A stretch of 64,000 nucleotides of DNA from Campylobacter concisus ATCC 51562 (GCF_000466745.1 NZ_ANNI01000003.1:558001-622000), one strand, 5' to 3'. Positions 53,742 to 63,663 are shown, numbered from the stretch's first letter. Numbers and translations: made by a program. The notes: a model not told the origin generated them from the letters alone.

Positions 53742-56700
53742 ATGAATAAAAATAAAAAAACAGCACTTATTTCAGCCATCTGCGTAGTTTCACTTTTGCT
53801 TATTTACACGCTTCTTGGATTTTTTGGAGTACCTTATGGTATTAAAAATATCGCTCCAAAATATCTAAAAGACTACAATGCAACACTTTTTGTGGCAGAC
53901 GCTAAATTTAATCCTTTTACCTTCGAGCTAAATGCGACAAATGCTGAGCTAAACACTACTTCGCCACTTTTTAGCACAAAGCAAATCGACATCAAGCTAA
54001 AGCCATTTTCTATCTTTAAAAAATTAGTTGAAGTTGATATTTTTAGGCTTCAAGAGCCAAATGTCAAAATTTTACGAGATAAAAATTCAAAATTTAACTT
54101 TAGCAATTTTGTAAGAGATGATAACGCAACTACCGAAGATAACAGCACTAGCTCTATAAATTTTGCCCTAAATAACGCAAAAATAATCAAAGGCTCATTT
54201 TCATATAGCGATCAAAATCTCACAAATCCATTTAACGTAAATTTTGACGATATAAACTACGAGCTAAGCTCGCTAAATACGAAGAAAAATAGTGCAGGCA
54301 GCCATATCTTTGACTCAAATTCGACTCTAGCTCACAAGATCGATCTAAATGGCGATATCAAGCTAAATCCCCTAAAAATCGAGGGCAATATCAGCATAAA
54401 GGATTTTAGTATCGATCCAGTCGCGATTAGCTTTATCGATAAAGACACACTAAATCTTAAAAATGCGGTCATAAATTTAGGAATAAATTACGCTTTAATT
54501 GCCGACGAGAACGCTACAAATATAAATTTAAAAGACAGCTTTTTAAATGTAAAATCGCTAAGCATAGATGAGGGCAAAAACGAACTAAGCCTTGGTGAGC
54601 TAGAGCTTCCAAAATTTGATCTATTGAGTAAAATAGCAGACAAGATAGATGCTAAATTAGAGCTAAATGCCATAAATTTAAGCGATGTGTCATTTAAAAA
54701 TGCAATAACAGCAAGCTTAAAATCACTAAATTTAAACGATATTTTGCTTTTAGCAAATTTAAATGAAAAAGGTGAGCTAAATGCGACAGCTACGCTAAAT
54801 AGCATAAATGCAAATACCCTAAAAATAGATGAAACCAGTAAAAATTTAGTAAATCTAAAAGATATAAATGCCTCAAATTTAAATGCAAATTTAGCAAATA
54901 ACAAAACAGCTCTAACGCTTGAAAAAATAGCGTTTGAAGGTATCAATGCCCCGCTTAGTAAAAATGCGAATGCAAATGTGGCAGGGACTAAAATCTCAAA
55001 CATTAGCTTCACTCAAGATACCAATAAAAGCCTTGCAACTCTTGATGAGCTTAGTATAAATGGCATAAATTTAAAGGCAAAAAATAAAGAAATTTTAGAT
55101 ATCGCTGATGTGCTGACAAAAACGATCAAATTTGATATTTTAAATATGGCTTTGAATGCCGAGAATATCGATATAAATAGACCAAAATTTAACTCGGAGT
55201 TAAATGACGGTGGCTTAAGTGCGATAAACCAGCTTGGACTTGGTGAGCATGGGCCAGTAAAAACAGCCAATCATCGCACTAAAACCAAAAAGGAGAATAC
55301 ATCAGCTTCAAAAAGCAAAGAGAGTGAGTTTAAATTTGATATAAAAAATATCAATGTAAATAACGCCAATATCGCTTTGACACACCTTTTTGAGAGCGAG
55401 AAGATCACTCATAAATTTGATAATTTATTTGTAAAAATAGCAAATTTAAGTAGCAATTTTAGTAAACCATTTGACGCAAAAGTGGATATGAAAAGCTCGC
55501 AAAAGCTAAATTTAGATCTAACCTCAAAGATCAAACTTGAACCAATTAATATAACTGCTAAAATCAAACTTGAAGATAAAAATTTGCCAAAATATTTTGC
55601 CTACGCAAAGCCATTTTTAGAGGCAGATCTTTCAAGTGGAGAGATGAGCGCAAACGCCGAACTTCACTATGCAAAAGATATAAAAGCAGATGCAAAGCTT
55701 AGCGTAAAAGATATTAGATTAGATGATAAAAATAAAGAAAAGCTAATCGCGTTTAAAAGTTTAGATGTAGATAAAATTTCACTTTTTAAAAATAATCTTG
55801 AAATTACTGGAGTTGCTTTAAATTCGCCATTTATCAAGGCTCATCTAAGTAAAGAGCGCGAATTTAATCTAAGCAAAATTGTAAAAGAAGATAAAAATAA
55901 AGTCCAAAATGAGCAAAAAACTGAGAGCAAAAAGGCAGCTAGTAAAAAAGATGACGAGCTAAATTTTAGTATTAAAAATTTCTCACTTAACAACGGCGAG
56001 GTTGATTTTTCAGATGCGTCACTATTTATGCCATTTGCTACAAAAATTTCAAATCTAAATGGCAAGCTAACTGACATCGATAAAAAACGTCCAAGTTCTG
56101 GCGAGTTTAAAGGCACAGTTGGTAAAAACGGTTTTTCTCAGATTACAGCAAAATTATTTCCTTTTGAGTTAAAGCAAAATACCGACATTAAGCTTGATTT
56201 TAAAGACATCGATCTAATCGATATAACACCATATAGCGGGCAATTTTTGGGTTATAAAATAAAAAAAGGTAAGTTAAATTTAAATCTAAATTATAGTGTT
56301 GTTGATTCAAAACTAAATGGTTCAAATCTTATAAATTTTGACACACTCACACTTGGAGAAAAGGTTGATTCAAAAGATGCTGTAAATTTACCACTTTCGC
56401 TTGCTATATCGATATTAAGTGATCAAAATAATCAAATAAATATCGACCTTCCAGTTGAAGGAAATTTAGACGATCCTGACTTTAAATATGGCGGTGTCAT
56501 TTGGGCTGCTGTTAAAAAACTCTTTGCAGACATTACATTAGCTCCGTTTAGATTTTTAGGTAATGCTCTAGGGCTTGGCAGCAAGGATCTAAGCTCTATT
56601 GATTTTCTTGCTGGAAGTAGCGAGCTAATAAGCTCAGAAGCACCAAAAATAGCTGATTTTATAAAATTAACCAGTGCAAAGCCTATGATGAAACTTAGCA

Positions 56701-57050
56701 TCACGCCTACTTACTCTGAAATAGATGTGCTCTACTTTAAAGAAAAAAAGCTTGATCAAAAGATAAATCAAATAATCGCCTCAAGCGGCAAAGATTATAT
56801 TACCGTGCTAAATTCTCTCGTTCCAAACACTAAAGATAAAAGCGATAAAGCCTTAAGAGAAGAGGCAATAAAAGCTATCGAAGTGGATAAGGAAAAGCTA
56901 GTTGAGCTAGCAAATGAGCGTGCAAATGCAGTAAAAGAAGCACTCATAAAGGCTGGGCTTGAGACTGGTCGCATAAATGTAAATGATGCAACAAGCTCAG
57001 AGCCTAAGCAAAACACCTACACAAGCGTGATTATGGGAGTGGCGAACTAA
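53742..57050 (+). CDS. DUF748 / AsmA-like envelope protein
   Basis: 1102 residues: one N-terminal helix (about 7-29), then a very long periplasmic beta-rich region of repeating amphipathic strands (KIKLEDKNLPKYFAYAKPFL, LTDIDKKRPSSGEFKG, LNLNYSVVDSKLNGSN) ending in an OmpA-like segment near 990-1100 (MMKLSITPTY, ERANAVKEALIKAG). This is the AsmA/DUF748 architecture associated with lipid transport between membranes. Function in this genus not established. The tail overlaps the opposing gene by 4 bases. Confidence 0.82.
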   Translation: MNKNKKTALISAICVVSLLLIYTLLGFFGVPYGIKNIAPKYLKDYNATLFVADAKFNPFTFELNATNAELNTTSPLFSTKQIDIKLKPFSIFKKLVEVDIFRLQEPNVKILRDKNSKFNFSNFVRDDNATTEDNSTSSINFALNNAKIIKGSFSYSDQNLTNPFNVNFDDINYELSSLNTKKNSAGSHIFDSNSTLAHKIDLNGDIKLNPLKIEGNISIKDFSIDPVAISFIDKDTLNLKNAVINLGINYALIADENATNINLKDSFLNVKSLSIDEGKNELSLGELELPKFDLLSKIADKIDAKLELNAINLSDVSFKNAITASLKSLNLNDILLLANLNEKGELNATATLNSINANTLKIDETSKNLVNLKDINASNLNANLANNKTALTLEKIAFEGINAPLSKNANANVAGTKISNISFTQDTNKSLATLDELSINGINLKAKNKEILDIADVLTKTIKFDILNMALNAENIDINRPKFNSELNDGGLSAINQLGLGEHGPVKTANHRTKTKKENTSASKSKESEFKFDIKNINVNNANIALTHLFESEKITHKFDNLFVKIANLSSNFSKPFDAKVDMKSSQKLNLDLTSKIKLEPINITAKIKLEDKNLPKYFAYAKPFLEADLSSGEMSANAELHYAKDIKADAKLSVKDIRLDDKNKEKLIAFKSLDVDKISLFKNNLEITGVALNSPFIKAHLSKEREFNLSKIVKEDKNKVQNEQKTESKKAASKKDDELNFSIKNFSLNNGEVDFSDASLFMPFATKISNLNGKLTDIDKKRPSSGEFKGTVGKNGFSQITAKLFPFELKQNTDIKLDFKDIDLIDITPYSGQFLGYKIKKGKLNLNLNYSVVDSKLNGSNLINFDTLTLGEKVDSKDAVNLPLSLAISILSDQNNQINIDLPVEGNLDDPDFKYGGVIWAAVKKLFADITLAPFRFLGNALGLGSKDLSSIDFLAGSSELISSEAPKIADFIKLTSAKPMMKLSITPTYSEIDVLYFKEKKLDQKINQIIASSGKDYITVLNSLVPNTKDKSDKALREEAIKAIEVDKEKLVELANERANAVKEALIKAGLETGRINVNDATSSEPKQNTYTSVIMGVAN

Positions 57051-57451
57051 ATTTCATTTATCTCGCTGCTTCTTGCGTTGTAAACAAACCAGCTAAGAAG
57101 CATGAGCATCATAAATGCACCAAAGACTAGGCTTGCGTAAAAATATAAGCTAAAGCCTTCGCCTAGTAAATTTGCATTGTGAAGAGCGATCATAACGCCA
57201 GCAAGTGAAATTAAATAGCCAATTAGCTTAATGATAAAAATTTTTGGATTTACAAGGATGAGTAAAAGCCCGCAAAGCATGACACCAAGGGCTATTTGTA
57301 AATTTAAAATATCAGCTTGAGCACTTGAGCCAAATGTCAAAAAACCAAGCAAAAATATGACTAAAAACATCAAAACAGCATAAACTGCCCTGCTTCGTCC
57401 AAAGCTATACATAAAGCAAACAAAGCCTTTGTTATGTTTGTTGTAGTCCAT
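57047..57451 (-). CDS. Four-helix membrane protein, unknown
   Basis: 134 residues with four hydrophobic segments (about 19-39, 52-68, 71-89, 100-122) and short basic N-terminus (DYNKHNKGF). No family recognised. Convergent with the DUF748 gene. The start ATG 57451 has GGAGCG upstream. Confidence 0.6.
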   Translation of the reverse strand: MDYNKHNKGFVCFMYSFGRSRAVYAVLMFLVIFLLGFLTFGSSAQADILNLQIALGVMLCGLLLILVNPKIFIIKLIGYLISLAGVMIALHNANLLGEGFSLYFYASLVFGAFMMLMLLSWFVYNARSSEINEI

Positions 57452-57567
57452 TTTTCGCTCCTATGTAACAAGTTTTTGTATTTTAATGCCAAATTCTTAA
57501 ATAAAGGCTTTAATCTGAAATTTCACTCATTTTGGCTAATATTTTATATCTTAAAAAAGGAGTAAAA

Positions 57568-57771
57568 ATGCCTTATGTTAATATCAAAATAGCAGGCCCA
57601 GAGCCGACAAAAGAGCAAAAAGATCAAGTTTTTAAAGAGGTGACTGAGACGCTTGTAAGAGTACTTGGCAAGAAAAAAGAGGCGGTGATGATTTTCATAG
57701 AAACTCACGATGCTAGCAACATCGGCGTAGGCGGCGAGAGCGTAGAAGATAAGAGAAAGGGGATAAAATGA
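57568..57771 (+). CDS. 4-oxalocrotonate-tautomerase-family protein
   Basis: 67 residues starting MPYVNIKIAGPEPT; Pro immediately after Met is the catalytic base of the family. A frame opening 12 codons earlier is not the start because Pro-1 must be exposed, and AAAAGGAG is placed before 57568. Substrate unknown. Overlaps bcp by 4 bases (ATGA). Confidence 0.88.
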   Translation: MPYVNIKIAGPEPTKEQKDQVFKEVTETLVRVLGKKKEAVMIFIETHDASNIGVGGESVEDKRKGIK

Positions 57772-58265
57772 GTGAATTTAGCAAAGCAGATATTGAACGA
57801 AAAATAACGCTTGAAGTTGGTGATAAAGCACCAGAGTTTGAAGCGCTAAATCAAGACGGCGTAAAGGTCGCACTAAAGGACTTTGTGGGTAAAAATGTGG
57901 TGCTTTACTTCTATCCAAAAGATAACACTCCAGGCTGCACAACTGAGGCTTGCGAATTTAGCGCAAACTACAATCAGTTTATCAAAAATGACACAGTTAT
58001 AATCGGCGTTAGCCCAGATAGTGTGAAGTCTCATGTTGGCTTTATCGCAAAGCAAAATTTAAAGCACATTCTATTAAGTGATGAGGATAAAGAAATTTCA
58101 AAGCTTTATGGCGTTTGGCAAGTCAAGAAAAACTATGGCAAAGAGTATCTTGGCATCGTTAGAAGCACCTTTGTGATCGGCAAAGACGGCAAGATAGTTA
58201 AAATTTATAAAAGCGTAAAAGCCAAAGATCACGCCGCAAAAGTACTAGCTGATCTAGCAAAATAA
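57768..58265 (+). CDS. bcp: Thiol peroxidase, bacterioferritin comigratory protein
   Basis: 165-residue peroxiredoxin (PrxQ) reducing hydroperoxides. The peroxidatic cysteine lies in PKDNTPGCTTEACEF, where the second Cys five residues later is the resolving residue of this type; GIVRSTFVIG follows. It is in an operon with the tautomerase and the Dsb protein, suggesting oxidative-stress function. Confidence 0.92.
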   Translation: MSEFSKADIERKITLEVGDKAPEFEALNQDGVKVALKDFVGKNVVLYFYPKDNTPGCTTEACEFSANYNQFIKNDTVIIGVSPDSVKSHVGFIAKQNLKHILLSDEDKEISKLYGVWQVKKNYGKEYLGIVRSTFVIGKDGKIVKIYKSVKAKDHAAKVLADLAK

Positions 58266-58274
58266 GGAGCAAAG

Positions 58275-58916
58275 ATGAAGCTTATAAAAATGCTAATTTT
58301 AAGTACGTTTTTTGCGCTAAATTTATCAGCACTGACTGAAGGCGTGGAGTATCAAACTTTAGCAAAGCCGCTTAATGTGCCTAAAAACTCGGTCGTTAAG
58401 GTCTTTAGCTATGACTGCCCGCACTGCTATAAATTTGACCGGACTATTACAAAAAAGCTGATGTCAAAGCTTGAAGATGTGAAATTTATCCCATATCATC
58501 TAAGCACAAAAGGCAAACTTGGCGAGACCGCGAGTAAAATTTTTGCCGCTCTTATATCGATAGATGAGGCAAATGGCACTGATCTACTAAGCGATGAGTC
58601 AAAATTTAAGCAAGCAAAATTTGCGATCTATAAAGCAAGACATGATGAAAAAGATGATTTTAGTGATGGTAAAGACAAAGAGAAATTTATAAATTTAGCC
58701 CTTAAAGCAGCTCACGTGAGCAAGGACGACTACGAAAAAGCACTAAATAGCGAAAGAGCAAAAGAGCTTTTAGACGCATGGTTCGCCTCTTATGATGTGG
58801 CAAGTATCAGCGGTGTGCCAGCTTTTGTAGTAAGCGGCAAATACTTAATAAACTTAAGCGCAGCTTCATCAATCGATGAGATGGCAAAGATCATACAAGA
58901 GCTTTTAGATAAGTAG
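58275..58916 (+). CDS. dsbA: DsbA-family periplasmic thiol:disulfide oxidoreductase
   Basis: 213 residues with a Sec signal (MKLIKMLILSTFFALNLSA). Thioredoxin-fold active site FSYDCPHCYKFD (CPHC as in DsbA), cis-Pro region ISGVPAFVV. Introduces disulfides into exported proteins; whether it is DsbA or a DsbL paralogue cannot be decided here. 9 bases after bcp. Confidence 0.88.
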   Translation: MKLIKMLILSTFFALNLSALTEGVEYQTLAKPLNVPKNSVVKVFSYDCPHCYKFDRTITKKLMSKLEDVKFIPYHLSTKGKLGETASKIFAALISIDEANGTDLLSDESKFKQAKFAIYKARHDEKDDFSDGKDKEKFINLALKAAHVSKDDYEKALNSERAKELLDAWFASYDVASISGVPAFVVSGKYLINLSAASSIDEMAKIIQELLDK

Positions 58917-58936
58917 TTTTGGCGGGTAATATCTGC

Positions 58937-59001
58937 AAATTTTGGTCTTAGAAATGTAAATTTAAAGCAATTTTAGATAAACTCAGACCAAAATTTCTAA
59001 G
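58937..59001 (+). promoter_or_regulatory. Structured leader upstream of ilvE with two alternative stems
   Basis: Two perfect long-range inverted repeats share their arms: AAATTTTGGTCT (58937-58948) with AGACCAAAATTT (58985-58996), and CTTAGAAAT (58947-58955) with ATTTCTAAG (58993-59001). They overlap on both sides, so they cannot form fully together. No T-run follows either stem. Located between the dsb gene and the ilvE RBS. Confidence 0.5.
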
Positions 59002-59020
59002 AAAAAAGAAAGGTTTAACA

Positions 59021-59935
59021 ATGAATGCTTCAGAATTTATCTGGATGGATGGAAAATTAGTTAAATGGGACGATGCAAAAGTACACGTTCTAACTCACTC
59101 TTTGCACTACGCTAATGCCGTATTTGAGGGCACAAGAGCTTATAAAACAAAAAAAGGTCTAGCTATTTTTAGACTCCAAGATCACACAAAAAGGCTTTTA
59201 AGATCAGCAAAAATGACCGTTTTAAATGTACCTTACACTGAGGAAGAGCTTGAAAAAGCGCAAATAGAGCTTCTTCGCGCAAACAAATATGACGGCAATG
59301 TTTATATCCGCCCACTTATATTTTTAGGATACGGCGTAATGGGCGTAGCTCACACAAAAGCACCAGTGCAAACCGCTATCGCCTCATGGGAATGGGGTGC
59401 TTATCTTGGCGATGAAGGCCTAGAAAAAGGTATCAGAGTTAAAATTTCAAGCTTTGCCAAACTTGCACCTGCTGCCCAAATGAATAGAGCAAAAGCTAGC
59501 TCAAACTACCTAAGCTCACAAATGGCAAACTACGAGGCAAAAGAGGCTGGATACGACGAGGCGCTACTTCTTGATAGCGAAGGCTTTGTGGCTGAGGGTC
59601 CAGGCGAGTGCTTCTTTATCGTTGAAAATGGCGTTTTAATCACTCCGCCAAACGACAACAGCCTACTTAGTATCACTCAAGATACAGTCATAAGACTTGC
59701 TCACGATCTTGACATCGAAGTAAGAAGAGAGCGCATCACAAGAGATCAGGCTTACACAGCTGACGAGGCATTTTTCACAGGAACAGCAGCTGAAGTAACA
59801 CCGATAAATAGCATAGATAACCGCATTATCGGCAATGGAGCCAGAGGAGAAGTGACAAAGAGACTACAAAAAGCTTATTTTGACGTAGTTTATGGACTAA
59901 ATAAAAAATATGAATCATTTTTAACATATATTTAA
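59021..59935 (+). CDS. ilvE: Branched-chain amino acid aminotransferase
   Basis: 304-residue fold-IV PLP enzyme that makes valine, leucine and isoleucine from their keto acids. WMDGKLVKWDDAKVHVLTHSLHYANAVFEGTRAY at the N-terminus, the PLP-lysine region NRAKASSNYL, GFVAEGPGECFF and FFTGTAAEVTPI are diagnostic. Preceded by the structured leader and AAAGG. Confidence 0.95.
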   Translation: MNASEFIWMDGKLVKWDDAKVHVLTHSLHYANAVFEGTRAYKTKKGLAIFRLQDHTKRLLRSAKMTVLNVPYTEEELEKAQIELLRANKYDGNVYIRPLIFLGYGVMGVAHTKAPVQTAIASWEWGAYLGDEGLEKGIRVKISSFAKLAPAAQMNRAKASSNYLSSQMANYEAKEAGYDEALLLDSEGFVAEGPGECFFIVENGVLITPPNDNSLLSITQDTVIRLAHDLDIEVRRERITRDQAYTADEAFFTGTAAEVTPINSIDNRIIGNGARGEVTKRLQKAYFDVVYGLNKKYESFLTYI

Positions 59936-59952
59936 AAATTTAAAGGAACGAA

Positions 59953-61071
59953 ATGCCCGCTGATTTAAACGATTATTTCAATAAAAAAAAGCCAGGTAAT
60001 GACAACAGAGGCTCTAGTCAAAATAGCGACAAAGAGCCGCCTTTCAAAAAGGACTTTAAAATGCCAAATCTACCAAGTGGTTTTGGTAAATTTGGAGCAC
60101 TTGCCTACATTGTAATTGCAATTATTGCTATTTTTGCTATTACTCAGCCATTTAAAGTGATTCACTCAGGCGAAGTTGGCATAAAGTCTACAGCAGGTAA
60201 ATACGAGCCAAATCCTTTGCAACCAGGCTTTCACTTCTTTTTACCTTTTATCCAAGATATCATCATCGTGGACACCAGAGTTAGGATCATAAACTATACT
60301 TCTGGCGAGGATATGGGCGAATCAATGCAAAAATCATATCAAGGCGTTGGCGCTGGAATTTTACGTAAAAATTCTATTTCAGTGCTTGATGCTAGAAATT
60401 TGCCAGTTAGCATTGATATTACTGTGCAATACCGTTTAAATCCAGAAAATGCCCCTCAAACTATTGCCTCTTGGGGTCTTAGCTGGGAGAGCAAGATAGT
60501 TGATCCTGTCGTTCGTGACGTAGTTCGCAGTATCGCTGGTAAATATACAGCAGAGGAGCTTCCAACAAAGAGAAACGATCTAGCAAGACAAATCGATGAT
60601 GGCATAAGAAAAGACATCGACTCTCAGCCAAATAAGCCAGTTGAGCTTTTAACAGTGCAACTTCGTGAGATCATCTTGCCTTCAAAGGTAAAAGAGCAGA
60701 TCGAGCGCGTCCAAATCGCTAAACAAGAGGCTGAGAGAACAAAATACGAAGTAGAAAGAGCAAATCAAGAAGCCTTAAAGCAAGCCGCACTTGCTGAAGG
60801 TACCGCTAAAGCTGCAATCATTGAAGCAAAAGGTAAGGCTGATGCCATTAAAATCGAGGCTGACGCAACTGCGTATGCAAATAAAGAGGTTGCAAAAAGT
60901 GTCGATCAAAATTTACTAAATTTAAAGCAGATCGAGACGCAAAACAAATTTAACGAGGCTCTAAAAGAAAACAAAGATGCTAAAATTTTCTTAACACCTG
61001 GTGGGGCTGTGCCAAATATCTGGCTAGATGCAAAAGATAAAGCAAGAGCTAGCTCAGTAAGCGAGAGATAA
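59953..61071 (+). CDS. SPFH/Band 7 membrane protein (HflK/prohibitin-like)
   Basis: 372 residues: disordered N-terminus (1-45), one helix (about 50-70: LAYIVIAIIAIFAITQPF), the SPFH domain (about 75-240) with VVDPVVRDVVRSIAGKY and LLTVQLREIILP-like parts, then a long coiled coil (REIILPSKVKEQIERV to AYANKEVAKSV). Organises membrane microdomains or regulates FtsH in related proteins. It lies between ilvE and hisIE without an hflC partner, so it resembles the solo prohibitin-type arrangement. Confidence 0.85.
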   Translation: MPADLNDYFNKKKPGNDNRGSSQNSDKEPPFKKDFKMPNLPSGFGKFGALAYIVIAIIAIFAITQPFKVIHSGEVGIKSTAGKYEPNPLQPGFHFFLPFIQDIIIVDTRVRIINYTSGEDMGESMQKSYQGVGAGILRKNSISVLDARNLPVSIDITVQYRLNPENAPQTIASWGLSWESKIVDPVVRDVVRSIAGKYTAEELPTKRNDLARQIDDGIRKDIDSQPNKPVELLTVQLREIILPSKVKEQIERVQIAKQEAERTKYEVERANQEALKQAALAEGTAKAAIIEAKGKADAIKIEADATAYANKEVAKSVDQNLLNLKQIETQNKFNEALKENKDAKIFLTPGGAVPNIWLDAKDKARASSVSER

Positions 61072-61073
61072 AA

Positions 61074-61808
61074 ATGAATAGCGTAACAAAAAGTATAGAC
61101 TGGCAAAAGGTTGGTGGATTGCTTCCAGTAGTGGTTTGCGACCATGCCACAAATGAAGTTTTAATGCTTGCTTACATGAACGAAGAAGCATTAAATTTAA
61201 GTCTATCTAGCCGTTACGCTCACTACTTTTCACGCACCAAAAATAGAATTTGGAAAAAAGGTGAAGAAAGTGGCAACACTCAGGAGATAAAGGCTGCTTT
61301 TTTAGACTGCGATAACGATACTTTGCTTTTAAAAGTGATTCAAAACGGAGGCGCTGCTTGTCACACTGGAGCAAGGTCATGCTTTTTTAATGAAATAAAT
61401 TTGCATGATGGCAAAATTTTAGATACAAAAACTGAAGTCAAAAAAATAAATTATGGTGTGCTTGATGAGCTTTACCATGTGATAGAAGATAGGAAGCTAA
61501 ATGCTAACCCTGAGACTTCTTATGTGGCAAGTCTTTTTAAAAAAGGCGAAAATCAAATTTTAAAGAAAGTTGGCGAAGAGGCTGGCGAATTTATAATGGC
61601 TGCAAAGGATCTTAGTTTCGCAGAAAACTCAAAGCAAAATGAGCAAAAAGCAAAAAATGATCTGATCTACGAAGCAGCCGATCTTTGCTTTCATGCACTT
61701 GTAGCACTTTCGGCCCATAATATCCATCCAGATGCTGTAAAAAACGAACTTGCAAGGCGTTTTGGCATAAGCGGCATTGAAGAGAAAAGATCGCGAGATG
61801 TTAAATAG
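61074..61808 (+). CDS. hisIE: Bifunctional phosphoribosyl-AMP cyclohydrolase / phosphoribosyl-ATP pyrophosphatase
   Basis: 244 residues: HisI domain (about 1-115), with SRYAHYFSRTKNRIWKKGEESG, LDCDND metal-binding region and ACHTGARSCFF zinc cysteines; HisE domain (about 125-240), MazG-like, with KVGEEAGEFIMAAKD and LIYEAADLCFHALVAL. Catalyses the second and third steps of histidine synthesis. Starts 2 bases after the SPFH gene; overlaps the DUF2393 gene. Confidence 0.95.
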   Translation: MNSVTKSIDWQKVGGLLPVVVCDHATNEVLMLAYMNEEALNLSLSSRYAHYFSRTKNRIWKKGEESGNTQEIKAAFLDCDNDTLLLKVIQNGGAACHTGARSCFFNEINLHDGKILDTKTEVKKINYGVLDELYHVIEDRKLNANPETSYVASLFKKGENQILKKVGEEAGEFIMAAKDLSFAENSKQNEQKAKNDLIYEAADLCFHALVALSAHNIHPDAVKNELARRFGISGIEEKRSRDVK

Positions 61809-62328
61809 CATTAAGCACAACTTGCTTTTTGTATTGCAAAATGCAAAGCTCATTGATTTTTTAACCTATGGCTGGATATTTTTAGCATTTATACTAATTG
61901 TACTTTTAGGAATTTTTATCGCGATAAAGTCGTGGTGGCAGATAGGATTTTTATTTATTCTAGCTGCTTTTTGCGGACTTTTTGTAGGTAATTACTACGC
62001 GAACAAATATATAAATGAAAATTTAAGGCCAGTTAGCATAAGTAAAATAACCACCAAGCAGCTTCAATATGTCGATGCGTTAATGGTTGATTTTAATATT
62101 ACAAATAATTCAAATAATGCACTTAGTATCTGTAAAATCGAGCTTGACTTCTATCTAAGCTCGAGACAAAATACGAAAGATTTTTTTAACTCGCTTAATC
62201 CATTTGCTAGAAAAAGAATCATCTTAAACGAGGAATTTTTGCCAAAACAAAGCATTGAAGTTAAAGAATTTGTCAATGATTTCGCATTTATAGACTACAA
62301 TATCTCTAAAAAAGTGGAGTGTTTTTGA
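61798..62328 (+). CDS. DUF2393 membrane protein, first copy
   Basis: About 176 residues from ATG 61798, overlapping hisIE by 11 bases. Two N-terminal helices (WIFLAFILIVLLGIFIAI and QIGFLFILAAFCGLFVG) and a periplasmic or cytoplasmic beta domain with VDFNITNNSNNALSICKIE. DUF2393 is typical of Campylobacterota and often occurs as a pair. Function unknown. Its stop overlaps the next start. Confidence 0.78.
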   Translation: MLNSIKHNLLFVLQNAKLIDFLTYGWIFLAFILIVLLGIFIAIKSWWQIGFLFILAAFCGLFVGNYYANKYINENLRPVSISKITTKQLQYVDALMVDFNITNNSNNALSICKIELDFYLSSRQNTKDFFNSLNPFARKRIILNEEFLPKQSIEVKEFVNDFAFIDYNISKKVECF

Positions 62329-62879
62329 TGAGCTCAGCATATTTTACGATCGTTCATATTATCGTTCTTTTTGCGATTGCTCTACTTTCTATTTTGTTTC
62401 TTGTTCTTTCACTTAGAGCTGAGCGAAAGTTATTTTTATCACTATTTTTTACAAACATTTTGGTCTCAACTACACTTGCTGTTTTTTTGATGCTGGTACT
62501 TGATAAATATACAAAAAAAGGCATGCTCGAAAATGTAAAAAGTGAGCGAATTTTGCGAAACGAGAGTATCGTTTTTAAGGGGCAAGTGAGAAACATCGGT
62601 AAATTTACAATTAGCAACTGCACGCTTACAGTCAAACTAATCAACCAACCGCTAAATAAAAATGACCTTGGTGGTGAAGCATTTTTTAAGCCAAGTGGGC
62701 TTTCATTTTTCTCATGGGTTCTTGGCACAGATAAGGACGAGAGGCCAAATACAGTTGAATATAAATTTGATGTAGCCAAAAATTTACCAAAGCAAAAAAG
62801 CACACCATTTACCGTATATATGCCATATCCGCCTTACTTTAAAAACGGCATGAATATCACAAAACTAAATTGCTACTAA
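62328..62879 (+). CDS. DUF2393 membrane protein, second copy
   Basis: 183 residues from ATG 62328 (TGATG overlap with the previous stop). Two helices (IVHIIVLFAIALLSILFL, LSLFFTNILVSTTLAVFLML) and a beta domain with VFKGQVRNIGKFTISNC, the same plan as the preceding protein, with which it probably works. Confidence 0.78.
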   Translation: MSSAYFTIVHIIVLFAIALLSILFLVLSLRAERKLFLSLFFTNILVSTTLAVFLMLVLDKYTKKGMLENVKSERILRNESIVFKGQVRNIGKFTISNCTLTVKLINQPLNKNDLGGEAFFKPSGLSFFSWVLGTDKDERPNTVEYKFDVAKNLPKQKSTPFTVYMPYPPYFKNGMNITKLNCY

Positions 62880-63000
62880 GTCAAATTTAAAGCAAATTTT
62901 TACAAATTTCATAGGATAAAGCGCTAAGTCTTAGTTTGATTTTAGGGTAAATTTTATCTTTTTAGCATCTGCAATAAACACGAATTTTTAAATTAAAGAT

Positions 63001-63663
63001 TTAAAAAGTACAAAGTATGTCAAGTAGCCTGCCCAATTTTTGTAGGTCATTTAAGAAAAGTTGCTTTGTTTTTCGTGTAAATTCTTTTGCTTCCTCTAGG
63101 ATTTTAGTCTCGGCTATATTGTAAGCAAACTCCTTTTTTAGGATCTTTGCACCTTTTTTATAAAAGAAATTTGCTTCTATAATGCTTGCAAAAAAACTAT
63201 CATCTCTTAAATAGTAGTTTGTTGCTACATTTACATGCACTGGCTTTTGTAACAAAAAATCACCGCAAACACTATTTTTTGAGCTAAATTTAACACTCTC
63301 AAGCACATCAGGCCTTATCTCATAAAATTTTATCTCATTAGCTTTTTTTAAAGCCAGAATATCACTTGATTTATTTAAATTTATAGAGCTATTATTTACC
63401 TCAAGTACGTTTATGGTGCCCTTTGCAAGCGAATAAGCATTTAAAATTTTATCTTCTGCTAAAAAATTTACTACACCAAAAAATGGCACACTAGCATTTT
63501 GTTCTACAAAATTTTGAACAGTTTTTATTTGTAGCTGCTGTTTTGTGCCATTTATCTCATAATAGCTTACGTAAATAGAAATTTCATCTTTTTTGCTTGG
63601 ATTCTTTTGTGAACAACCGCTAAAAAATAGCGCAACAAGCAAAAAAATGGCTAAATTTTTCAC
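63001..63663 (-). CDS. Predicted lipoprotein, unknown function
   Basis: 220 residues with a clear lipobox (LFFSGC, Cys17). The mature part is a mixed beta/alpha domain with no family recognised by eye (VCGDFLLQKPVHVNVATNY; C-terminal LNDLQKLGRLLD). The general shape recalls ABC-type auxiliary lipoproteins, but this is not supported by a motif. Starts 4 bases within the purF end, so probably co-transcribed. Confidence 0.65.
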   Translation of the reverse strand: MKNLAIFLLVALFFSGCSQKNPSKKDEISIYVSYYEINGTKQQLQIKTVQNFVEQNASVPFFGVVNFLAEDKILNAYSLAKGTINVLEVNNSSINLNKSSDILALKKANEIKFYEIRPDVLESVKFSSKNSVCGDFLLQKPVHVNVATNYYLRDDSFFASIIEANFFYKKGAKILKKEFAYNIAETKILEEAKEFTRKTKQLFLNDLQKLGRLLDILCTF

